From: Syntrophobacteria bacterium
Lineage (GTDB): Bacteria > Desulfobacterota > Syntrophobacteria > JARFUL01
Direction: 5' to 3'
DNA: 7,874 nucleotides
NCBI GenBank assembly: GCA_029289015.1
Contig: JARFUL010000041.1
Span: 1-7,874, forward strand
The notes below the pieces were generated by a model, which made no database searches, was not told the origin of the DNA, and saw nothing but the letters and a program-made list of their open reading frames with translations. Position numbers and translations under genes: made by a program. Positions 1 to 6,574 of this stretch are shown here, piece by piece. Each line of letters begins with the position of its first letter. Positions within the stretch are counted from its first letter, which is position 1.

Positions 1-37
1 GATAGGGGGTCAACATTAGTTGGCTCTTTTCTCGCGT

Positions 38-1207
38 TCAGAAGCCCGCTCCCTGCCCTACCCTGTCGAAATACTCCTCGCGGCACATATTCTCCACGTC
101 AAGGAGGGTCCCGAAGGGTTCGTTGAAGTCAATATCCCCGGTGGTAAAGAGCCCGTGGCCCCAGACAATGCCTCCCGGGTGCTCACTCAAGGCCCGCGGG
201 AGGGTGTGGCAGAGCCCGAAGGGCCCGGTGCCTACCTCCCCGGGCACAATGGGGATGTCTCCCACAAAGCGCTCCTCCGTGCATTTGATGTGACACTGGC
301 CCTTCAGGTCACAGTCCTCCCTGTCGCAGTCCATGGACAAGATGACCGCAAACTTCGGATGGCCGTGAAGGATGGCCCTCTTTTTGGTGCGCAAAAACAC
401 CTCGAGGTGCGCGCCCAGCTCGCTCGACGCGGTGAGCCCCGCGCAGGAGGTGCCGTCCACGGGGCACGGATCAATGCACCCCTCCAAATCGTCCAGGGAG
501 CTGCCGGTCTGGCTGATGTATACCTTATCGTTGCGAAGGTACGAGATGTTGCCGAAATAGGAGTCCACCAGCCGGTATTCCACGGTGCGCCTTCCCGCCT
601 CGCAAAGGGCCCTGTGCACCTCCTCCACCGCGGTAAAAGGTCCGTGCATCAGCTCGGGCGCGTCCCCCGGGGGAGTGTCCAATTTGGACACCGCCTTGTG
701 GAACGCGTCCCGCTGCTCGCTGCTCACCCGCCCCTTTTTAACATCGCGCAAATAGTCCGCGAAGAACTTGACAAAGCAGGCGAAGCAGACCGAGCTGTAG
801 GTAACGAAGCCCTGCTCCGGGCTCACGGTGCCGAAGGTAACCACGCCCGCACCGGGAATGATAAGGCCCTTCCTGTATTTTAGGGCCCGGATTATGGCCC
901 GCGGGGAAAACTCGAACGAGACCGGGAGATCATGGAGAAAGGTGCGGGTCTCGCAGTCGTTGGGATATATGGTTCCCCCGGAGCCTCGGGCGAGATAATC
1001 AATGATGGTTCCATAGGGCTCCGCGGGCCTCGAAAAGACCAGGGAGTTGATGTTCAGTCCCTCGAAGACATCCTCCAAAAGTACTGTTGTCTCGTTGTGC
1101 GTGTTCCAGACCAGGTCTGCGTCCAGGCCGCCCACCAGGACGGAGCCGGGCTCTGCCAGCCCCGCATCGATCAGCTTCTTGGCATACTTGTTTACTAACT
1201 GTTCCAT
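38..1207 (-). CDS. Cys-rich class II aldolase/adducin-family protein
   Basis: The protein has 389 residues. The C-terminal half (about 195-389) is a class II (zinc-dependent, FucA/AraD-like) aldolase domain. A GNIS motif at 219-222 matches the phosphate-binding GNxS loop. SSE at 261-263 carries the likely catalytic Glu263. HGH at 281-283 and WGHG around His351 supply the three metal-binding histidines. Family members cleave or epimerise phosphorylated sugars; the substrate here is unknown. Two features are unusual. Cys clusters occur at 244/248/255 and 294/299/305/309. The N-terminal 190 residues resemble the second half of an aldolase domain without its metal histidine. The ATG overlaps the upstream AOR gene by 13 bases. 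The nearest strong Shine-Dalgarno-like sequence, GAGGAGGT, is 22 bases from the ATG, so translation probably depends on coupling to AOR. The fold is secure, the function is not. Such proteins may carry misleading annotations. Confidence 0.88.
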   Translation of the reverse strand: MEQLVNKYAKKLIDAGLAEPGSVLVGGLDADLVWNTHNETTVLLEDVFEGLNINSLVFSRPAEPYGTIIDYLARGSGGTIYPNDCETRTFLHDLPVSFEFSPRAIIRALKYRKGLIIPGAGVVTFGTVSPEQGFVTYSSVCFACFVKFFADYLRDVKKGRVSSEQRDAFHKAVSKLDTPPGDAPELMHGPFTAVEEVHRALCEAGRRTVEYRLVDSYFGNISYLRNDKVYISQTGSSLDDLEGCIDPCPVDGTSCAGLTASSELGAHLEVFLRTKKRAILHGHPKFAVILSMDCDREDCDLKGQCHIKCTEERFVGDIPIVPGEVGTGPFGLCHTLPRALSEHPGGIVWGHGLFTTGDIDFNEPFGTLLDVENMCREEYFDRVGQGAGF

Positions 1208-2946
1208 GTCAGGCCGAGGCCGCGCGCGACCTCCTCTTTGGGCATGCCGTTTTCGTCGAGCCCCCTGATCCTGTAATATTTGGCCCTTGCCTCGACAAAC
1301 TCCTCGCGGTCCAGATGGGGGATTTCGATGCTGTCGCCGCTTGAGCCGTGCTCCCGGAAGAACCGCTCGGGCAGGTCGTCGTCGTCTTTCGTGAACCCGT
1401 TGAGCGCGTTCATGATCCGCTCGTTGTAGTATATCCTCTCGCCGACCTCCATCAGGTCCTGGGCCGAGGTCTCAGCCCCGGTGACCGCGGTGAACACGTT
1501 GGCGTACTCCTCCAGGGTAGCCGCGAAAAAGATGAACTTGCACGCGGTCAGGGAGTCCACCACCGCGTTCTGGTCCTCAGCTATCTTGATAATCCTGGCC
1601 TTGCCGCTGAAGGTGAAGCGATCCGTCGCGACGGGCTTGCGGAGGATCTCGTGGCTTATGGGATAGGCCCTGAGATGACACCCTCCCCGGGTGGAGACCG
1701 CGTAGGCCAGGGCCATGCCGTACGCGCCCCGGGGGTCGTACGCGGGCAGCTCCAAACCCTTGACCGTCATGGAGAGCCCGGGCTTGCCCGCGTGCGCGGC
1801 ATATCTCTTGGAGCCCTGCCCCAGCTCCCGTCCGATGCCCCGGCCCCGGCCGATCTCTTCGAGCAAAGAGAGCACCCTTCCGGGGGTGAGCCTTTCACCG
1901 GTAATCTCCGCGTGGCAGGCCAGGGTCACGGCCGCGGAGATGGTGTCCATGCCATACCTGTTGCACAGCGAGTTGGCCTCGAACACGAGGTTGATGTCCA
2001 CGTTGCCGATGAGCGCGGAGAAATGGGACATGGTCTCGAACTCCGGCATGGACCTGCCCTCTTGGGAGATCTTCTTGCACAGGATGTGGCACCCCTTGCA
2101 GCCGCGCTTTTTGGGGTGGTATCTCTCCTTGAACGCGGCCGCGTTCAGGGAGGACGCGGGCTCAAAAGATGTTTTGGTGAAATTGTCCGTGGGCATCATG
2201 CGCCGGCTGTCCGTGAGGTCGTAGATTGCACCGGTGCCGAAACAGGAAAACCCGTGCTCCCCCATGAGCACCGGAGACGCGGCCGCGAGGCGGAAGATCT
2301 CTTCCCGGGCCCTTTTCAGCGCGCCGAGATCATCCACCGGGACCCGCCTGGTCCCCTTTACCGCGACATACTTCAGGTTCTTCGCGGCAAAACTGAGGCC
2401 CAGGCCGGTGCGCCCCGCGCTGTGGTGTCTGTCCACCATGATGTTGGAAAACCGCACGCGGTTTTCCGCGGCGGGCCCGATGGCCGCGACGGCCCCCTTT
2501 CCCCTAAGCCGCGAGGTAACCTGCTCGGTGGTGAGCCCGGCCACGGTCGCGGCATTTGCAATTGTCACCCTGTCGTGGTCTATCTCTATGCCGCACAGGA
2601 AGGGGGATACTCCCGTAATTACGATCCCGTCCCACCCGGCCCTTTTCAGCTCGGTGCCCAGCCGCCCCCCCACCGAAGAATCGGCCACCGTACCGGTAAG
2701 CGGCGAGCGCGACATCACCGTGGCCCGGCCCGAGGTGGGGGAGATGGTGGCTACCAGGGGGCCGGTAAATATACAGAGCGGCATGTCGGGGCTGTTCCAG
2801 GGCAGGGTCGCGCGCTCCCGCAGGTAGCAGCCGGCCAGCCCCTTGCCGCCGACATACTTATAGAGGGTCTCGGGTGAAGGCCGCTCCACGCGGTGCGTCC
2901 CCCTGCCCAAATCTATGTGGAGGACCCTGCCTCTCCAGCCCTTCAT
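1195..2946 (-). CDS. aor: Aldehyde:ferredoxin oxidoreductase family protein (tungsten/molybdopterin, 4Fe-4S)
   Basis: The protein has 583 residues, slightly shorter than the 605 of Pyrococcus furiosus AOR, and can be aligned to it from memory along its whole length. The family oxidises aldehydes to acids in the cytoplasm and passes electrons to ferredoxin. The N-terminal pterin-binding domain shows GGKGLAG (33-39) and SPLTG (81-85). The 4Fe-4S ligands are Cys283, Cys286 and Cys290 (CX2CX3C), with Cys469 as the distal fourth. Glu304 and His424 match the active-site Glu313 and His448 of P. furiosus AOR, so catalysis looks intact. Cofactor motifs are altered: NxxGMD replaces DxxGLD (329-334) and DxxTAC replaces DxxGLC (464-469). 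The dimer-iron EXXH motif reads EANS (323-326). The ATG is preceded by GGAGAG at 2959-2964, 12 bases away, a rather long spacing. It overlaps the downstream aldolase gene. The substrate cannot be read from the sequence. Confidence 0.93.
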   Translation of the reverse strand: MKGWRGRVLHIDLGRGTHRVERPSPETLYKYVGGKGLAGCYLRERATLPWNSPDMPLCIFTGPLVATISPTSGRATVMSRSPLTGTVADSSVGGRLGTELKRAGWDGIVITGVSPFLCGIEIDHDRVTIANAATVAGLTTEQVTSRLRGKGAVAAIGPAAENRVRFSNIMVDRHHSAGRTGLGLSFAAKNLKYVAVKGTRRVPVDDLGALKRAREEIFRLAAASPVLMGEHGFSCFGTGAIYDLTDSRRMMPTDNFTKTSFEPASSLNAAAFKERYHPKKRGCKGCHILCKKISQEGRSMPEFETMSHFSALIGNVDINLVFEANSLCNRYGMDTISAAVTLACHAEITGERLTPGRVLSLLEEIGRGRGIGRELGQGSKRYAAHAGKPGLSMTVKGLELPAYDPRGAYGMALAYAVSTRGGCHLRAYPISHEILRKPVATDRFTFSGKARIIKIAEDQNAVVDSLTACKFIFFAATLEEYANVFTAVTGAETSAQDLMEVGERIYYNERIMNALNGFTKDDDDLPERFFREHGSSGDSIEIPHLDREEFVEARAKYYRIRGLDENGMPKEEVARGLGLTWNS

Positions 2947-3074
2947 CTTTTTGTTTTACTCTCCATTAAGGAACATGACCCGAGCCGCAACTACAAAGCG
3001 GATGATTCAGGCCCTTCTCGCGTTGAGAGAGCCCGGGTTCGCTGAGACCGGGGAAAAGCCTAGACCAGTTGAAA

Positions 3075-3083
3075 ATAATATCA
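3075..3083 (-). promoter_or_regulatory. Possible extended -10 element upstream of the AOR-aldolase pair
   Basis: The minus strand reads TGATATTAT, a TGn extension followed by TATTAT (5 of 6 matches to TATAAT). It lies in the only AT-rich patch of the 161-base gap between the TPR-CHAT and AOR genes. No credible -35 lies 16-18 bases upstream. It would give a leader of about 120 bases. This is a weak, motif-only call. Confidence 0.22.
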
Positions 3084-3088
3084 CAGCG

Positions 3089-3107
3089 AAAAATCCGCGC
3101 CGCGCGC
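3089..3107 (-). terminator. Possible intrinsic terminator after the TPR-CHAT gene
   Basis: Directly after the TGA stop the minus strand reads GCGC-GCG-GCGC, a 4-bp GC stem, then GGA and five T residues (3093-3089). Position and T-run fit a terminator, but the stem is short and the loop tight, so it may be inefficient. If it works, AOR-aldolase is a separate transcription unit from TPR-CHAT. Confidence 0.35.
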
Positions 3108-6100
3108 TCATAAGGGGTCTCCAAAGCCCACGAACGCCCCCCAGTAATAGGGGTGGGGGGTCCTCTTCATCTGTTTTAGGGCCGCGTTCCTCAACGCGTG
3201 GATCTTGGGCACCCCGTTCAGGTAGTCGCTGTAGAACGCTACCATGAGCTCCCGTGTCTCCCTGTCCGGAACGGACCACATGGACATGACAAGCGTCTTC
3301 GCGCCCGCGAGAATAAAGGCCCGGCTGAGCCCGAAGACCCCTTCGGAGATCTTGACCTCCCCGATGCCCGTTTCGCACGCGGAAAGGACCACCAGGTCGG
3401 TCCCCTCAAAATCGAGGGTCGTTATCTTCTCCGCGCACACAAGGCCCTGGTCGGTGGAGTCTCTTATCCCCAGGTTCGCGCCGGCAAGCGCTAGGCCCGA
3501 GCGGAGCATGGGGGTCTCCAGCCCCGAAAGCCTGGGGCCGGGCATCTCTTTCACCGTGATGGCCCGCGAATCTTCGATGGCTCTGTAGTCATTGTCCGTG
3601 AGGAAAAAGCCGTGGGTGGCCAGGTGGAGCACACCGGGCCTGGGATTTCTTGCCAGCTCCCTTTCCTGCGCGTCACCCCCCAAAAGGGTCTTCACCTCCA
3701 TTCTCTTGGTGAGCAGCCTGTCCACCCTTTGGGCCTCCAGCCTTGTTTCGGGCAGGGGCTTGAAATTGAAGCCAGAGAGGTCCCGGGAGCGCAGGCTCCT
3801 ATCTTTAGAATAGGCCGAGCTTTTACCCGTGAAGTCGAAATCCGGATCAGCCAGGATGAGCGCGGGCCTCCTGGACGCTCTCTTTGAGCCGAAACGGAGG
3901 ATGTCGCGGCCCGTGGACAGGTAGTTGAAGGTGTAGGATTCGATGAGGTGTTTGCCCCTTTCATCCACCAGCACCCCGAAGGGGAGCATCGAGAGCCTGC
4001 CGTCCGGGCTTATGAATATGTAATCGCTCTCACCCAAAAGCTGCTTTATGGGGCTGAACACCCTTGCGTGAAGCTCCCCGGCCAGGGAGTAGGCTTCCGG
4101 GCTCTTCTCCCTCACCGCGCTTTTAAATACCGTGACGAGCCTGTCTATCCCTTCCGCGTCGCCGAGGTCCACCATCTTTACGCTACCCGGTCTTTTCGCG
4201 TGAAGTATAAACGCGAGATACCTCGCGGGCCGCCACCTCTTTTTTGCGCGCTTTGCCTTGAAGTCGAAGATATTGGACCTAGCTAGCTCCACGAGCACGG
4301 ACCTTTCAGGCATTGCCCGGGCCACGCTCTCGAGGCCGGCTCTGCCCACCGTCTCCTCCAGCGCGAACTTGGCGGACAGCCGGCTCAAGGAGCCCTCCAG
4401 CCTCTCTCTTTTTGCCTCGAGGTTTGCCAGCCTGGTTCTGAAAGCCTCGGGGGTGGAGCTGCCCGGCGCGCCAAAGGCCAGCTTGATGAGCTGCGCCTTT
4501 ACCTCGGAGAGGGCTTGAAATTTTGCGGCCGCGCCCGGATTTCCCGAGAAGATCGCCCTCTTGTAGCGGGAATGGGCCTCCAGGGTGAGGCCCTTCCGGG
4601 CCAGGACCATGTTCATTCCCGCAAAGAGCGCGTCCGGGTGGTTGGGAAGGTGGGAGGCAATGAGGCTCAGCAGGCCGTCCATCTGGCCGGAGACCGTGAA
4701 CAGGAAGGCCAGCTTCTCCTTCTCGGAACCGAATCCCAGGACCCTTCGGACCTGCCTGTCCGTGATGGCGGCCATCTTTTTCAAGAGCCTGAGGGTCTCG
4801 TGGTATCTGCCCTGCGCAGCCCTGTTTAGAGCCTGGTTGCCCAGAATATCCGCGAGGTCCTGGTGATTGGGGCCGAATCTCTTTCTCAATATTTCAACGG
4901 CACGCCTGTAGTGCGGCTCCGCTTTGTCATAGTGGCCGTATTCCCGGTAGATCTCTGCCAGGTTGTTGAGGGACGAGGCCACGGAGTCGTGGTCCTTTCC
5001 CAGGACCTTCCGTTTTATGTCGAGGGCCTTCAGGTAGAGGTTTTCGGCCCTGGCAAAGTCTCCGGTGGAGTGGTAGAGCTTGGCCAGGTTGTCGATGTGG
5101 GACGCGACGAAGGGGTGGTCTTCACCGAAGTTTCTCCTGTCGATCTCGAGCGCCCTGGTGTAGAGCGGCTTGGCCTTCCCGTACTCCCGAAAGATGTAGT
5201 GGAGCGTGCCCAGGTTCGCGAGGCTTCCGGCTATTTCGGGGTGGCCCGCCGGAAGGGCCTTCTCATAGATGGCCAGTCCCCTCTTGTAGAGCTTTTCCGC
5301 GTTGCCGTAGGACCCGAGGGTCTGGCTCAGGAGGGCCAGGTTGTTCAGTCCCGCAGCAAAAACGGGGTGGCTGTCTCCATAGACCTTTTTGTCTATCGCG
5401 AGGGCCCTCCTGAAGAGCGGCTCGCACCTCTCATACTCCCCTGTCTCAAGGTAGAACAGGGCCAGGTTGTTCAGGCTTCTGGCCACATAGGGATGCTCGG
5501 GTCCCAGCTTCTTCTCCCATATGGACAGGGCCCTCCTGTGGAGCTCCTCCACCTTGTTGCGGATGCCCATGGCTTTATAGAGCACCGCGAGGTTATTGAG
5601 GCTCTGGGCCACCTGGGGGTGGTCCGGGCCGAACTCCCGCTCCCTTATGGCCAGCGCCTTCTTGAAAAGTATCTCCGAGCGCCCATAGAAGCCCATGGTG
5701 TGGTAGAGGCTGGCAAGGTTGTGGAGGTCCAGGGCCACGGTCCGGTTGTAGGGCCCGTAGAAGTTTTCGTCGATTGTCAGCGCCCTATGGTAGAACCGCT
5801 CCGCGTTGGTGTATTTGCCCATGGCCGCGTAGAGCTCGGCCAGGTTGTTCAGCACCAGCGCCACCTCGGGATGTTTGGGCCCGAAGACCCTCTCCTTTAT
5901 CTCGAGGGATCGCCTGTAGAGCAGCGCCCCTTTCTTGGGGTCGCCCGCGGTTGTATAGAGCAGGGCCAGGTTGTTCAAAGCCGCGGCGACCTTCTCATGG
6001 TGGGGACCCAGCACCCTCTCCCTTATGGCCACCACCTCTTTCGCGTAGGGGATGGCCTCCTGGTATTTGCCCTGGCGGTAGAGCTGAATCACCGAGGTAT

Positions 6101-6212
6101 TGAGCTCCCTGGCCCTTTGGAGCTCCCGGTGCTGCCCCGGGGCCGGAAGGGGCATGGACAGGAATAAGAGGACAGTGAGCGCGACACTGACGAGGGGGGC
6201 TTTTCTCGGCAT
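3108..6212 (-). CDS. Exported TPR-repeat protein with C-terminal CHAT (caspase-like) peptidase domain
   Basis: The protein has 1034 residues from the ATG at 6212. A TTG at 6230 would add six residues, but GAGG at 6223-6226 lies ten bases before the ATG and favours the shorter form. Residues 1-26 form a Sec signal peptide: a short basic start, a hydrophobic core and APG before the likely cleavage site. There is no lipobox Cys, so the product is probably periplasmic or secreted. Residues about 33-494 hold eleven kinesin-light-chain-type TPRs of 42 residues. A linker with a likely coiled coil (about 585-625) follows. The CHAT domain occupies about 635-1034. It has His867 in HLATHGFF, Cys946 in SACETG, and an ending (HPYYWGAFVGFGD) typical of the family. 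Known CHAT proteins are cysteine peptidases of the caspase/separase clan, often with TPRs that sense or hold a partner. The target here is unknown, and no gasdermin or CRISPR gene is in view. Confidence 0.93.
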   Translation of the reverse strand: MPRKAPLVSVALTVLLFLSMPLPAPGQHRELQRARELNTSVIQLYRQGKYQEAIPYAKEVVAIRERVLGPHHEKVAAALNNLALLYTTAGDPKKGALLYRRSLEIKERVFGPKHPEVALVLNNLAELYAAMGKYTNAERFYHRALTIDENFYGPYNRTVALDLHNLASLYHTMGFYGRSEILFKKALAIREREFGPDHPQVAQSLNNLAVLYKAMGIRNKVEELHRRALSIWEKKLGPEHPYVARSLNNLALFYLETGEYERCEPLFRRALAIDKKVYGDSHPVFAAGLNNLALLSQTLGSYGNAEKLYKRGLAIYEKALPAGHPEIAGSLANLGTLHYIFREYGKAKPLYTRALEIDRRNFGEDHPFVASHIDNLAKLYHSTGDFARAENLYLKALDIKRKVLGKDHDSVASSLNNLAEIYREYGHYDKAEPHYRRAVEILRKRFGPNHQDLADILGNQALNRAAQGRYHETLRLLKKMAAITDRQVRRVLGFGSEKEKLAFLFTVSGQMDGLLSLIASHLPNHPDALFAGMNMVLARKGLTLEAHSRYKRAIFSGNPGAAAKFQALSEVKAQLIKLAFGAPGSSTPEAFRTRLANLEAKRERLEGSLSRLSAKFALEETVGRAGLESVARAMPERSVLVELARSNIFDFKAKRAKKRWRPARYLAFILHAKRPGSVKMVDLGDAEGIDRLVTVFKSAVREKSPEAYSLAGELHARVFSPIKQLLGESDYIFISPDGRLSMLPFGVLVDERGKHLIESYTFNYLSTGRDILRFGSKRASRRPALILADPDFDFTGKSSAYSKDRSLRSRDLSGFNFKPLPETRLEAQRVDRLLTKRMEVKTLLGGDAQERELARNPRPGVLHLATHGFFLTDNDYRAIEDSRAITVKEMPGPRLSGLETPMLRSGLALAGANLGIRDSTDQGLVCAEKITTLDFEGTDLVVLSACETGIGEVKISEGVFGLSRAFILAGAKTLVMSMWSVPDRETRELMVAFYSDYLNGVPKIHALRNAALKQMKRTPHPYYWGAFVGFGDPL
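4731..6116 (-). repeat. Array of 126-bp TPR-coding repeats (42 residues per unit)
   Basis: Eleven consecutive 126-bp units lie inside the TPR-CHAT gene. The nine central units (4857-5990) keep an exact 42-residue register with no insertion or deletion. Each carries versions of VAxSLNNLAxLY, then YxxAExLYxRALxI, ending GPxHP. The first unit (5991-6116) and the last (4731-4856) are degenerate. The 42-residue length, longer than the 34 of a standard TPR, is the kinesin-light-chain/TPR_12 type. Such arrays usually form a superhelical protein-binding groove. Confidence 0.93.
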
Positions 6213-6226
6213 CTGACACTTACCTC
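6213..6226 (-). promoter_or_regulatory. Ribosome binding site that sets the TPR-CHAT start
   Basis: The minus strand reads GAGGTAAG, ten bases upstream of the ATG at 6212 (measured from GAGG). The alternative TTG start at 6230 lies just upstream of this GAGG and has no good site of its own. This supports the 1034-residue product, whose signal peptide then begins with the usual M-P-R-K. Confidence 0.6.
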
Positions 6227-6250
6227 GCAAAGAGCCGGAAGGGGCTCATA

Positions 6251-6277
6251 AGACCGTCCTATAGCGCGACGCGGTCT
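6251..6277 (-). promoter_or_regulatory. Leader hairpin upstream of TPR-CHAT
   Basis: AGACCG and CGGTCT form a perfect 6-bp inverted repeat around a 15-base loop, about 38 bases before the TPR-CHAT ATG. It could be an RNA leader structure or a protein-binding site. No T-run follows it, so it is not a standard terminator. A chance repeat is possible. Confidence 0.3.
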
Positions 6278-6362
6278 CCATGGTTTTGGGCGCGCTGCCT
6301 TGATATACGCTTAATTGCGAAGGAGGGAGAAATTTCGAGCCGTTCTGCCCGACACAAAACAG

Positions 6363-6398
6363 CCGATCATCGCTTAAGGTATCTTAGCAGAAGATCGG
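6363..6398 (-). promoter_or_regulatory. 36-bp nested dyad, possible operator over a -10-like element
   Basis: The dyad is centred between 6380 and 6381. Outer arms CCGATC (6363-6368) and GATCGG (6393-6398) pair perfectly. Inner arms TAAG (6375-6378) and CTTA (6383-6386) also pair around a GTAT centre. The six-base spacers pair only partly. On the minus strand an extended -10-like TGCTAAGAT (6389-6381) lies inside it, which would fit a repressor site over the TPR-CHAT promoter. No clear -35 is present. The symmetry is visible; the regulatory role is inferred. Confidence 0.35.
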
Positions 6399-6422
6399 GG
6401 GGTGAAGAAAGTCAGGATTTTG

Positions 6423-6441
6423 AAGGGGCCGCGAACCCCTT
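6423..6441. other. Short stem-loop without a T-run
   Basis: AAGGGG (6423-6428) and CCCCTT (6436-6441) form a perfect 6-bp stem with a 7-base loop. Neither strand has a run of T after it, so termination is doubtful. It may stabilise the 3' end of the hdrA-mvhD transcript. Confidence 0.3.
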
Positions 6442-6541
6442 TGCCGCAACCGGCTCATGGCAGGGGCCAATTCTCCGAAGCTTGTCAACGCGGCGCGGAA
6501 AAGACCGGCCTGCGCTTCACACGCCGCGGGTCTCCCTAAAC

Positions 6542-6560
6542 CCCCGTCATGGGCGCGGGG
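6542..6560 (-). terminator. Weak terminator-like hairpin after hdrA-mvhD
   Basis: Fourteen bases past the stop codon, CCCCG and CGGGG form a 5-bp stem with a 9-base loop, followed on the minus strand by GTTTAG. The stem is GC-rich but the T-run is only three bases. The position after the gene is the main support. Confidence 0.25.
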
Positions 6561-6574
6561 CCCGGCAGGGGAGC

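Larger units (their letters stand above)
6213..6574. other. 362-base intergenic region between hdrA-mvhD and TPR-CHAT
   Basis: No convincing protein or RNA gene is visible on either strand. The short open frames here are Arg/Pro-rich and resemble no known protein. The region holds several inverted repeats, listed separately, and the TPR-CHAT ribosome binding site. A TTGACA on the minus strand (6488-6483) has no matching -10 at 16-18 bases, so no complete sigma-70 promoter can be assigned. Confidence 0.6.

Noticed and set aside
1..16. A minus-strand ATG 22 bases past the aldolase stop, open to the window edge
   Set aside because: Only five codons are visible, with a weak AAGAG upstream. It could begin a third gene of the operon but cannot be supported from this window.
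20..883. A 287-codon open frame on the plus strand opposite the aldolase gene
   Set aside because: It is antisense to the conserved aldolase domain and shows no recognisable domain or good start signal.
1348..2877. A 509-codon open frame on the plus strand opposite the AOR gene
   Set aside because: It is the antisense shadow of a strongly conserved AOR gene in GC-rich DNA. Its product is rich in Gly, Arg, Pro and His and resembles no family.
4731..6116. Regular repeats that could suggest a CRISPR array or tandem non-coding repeats
   Set aside because: The 126-bp units are diverged, have no spacers and encode a continuous TPR protein in one frame.
4863..6167. A 434-codon open frame on the plus strand opposite the TPR array
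   Set aside because: The 126-bp repeats keep the antisense frame open periodically, so length is not evidence of coding. The product only mirrors the repeat pattern.
6483..6488. A perfect TTGACA on the minus strand in the intergenic region
   Set aside because: No -10-like sequence lies 16-18 bases downstream, so it does not form a promoter by itself.
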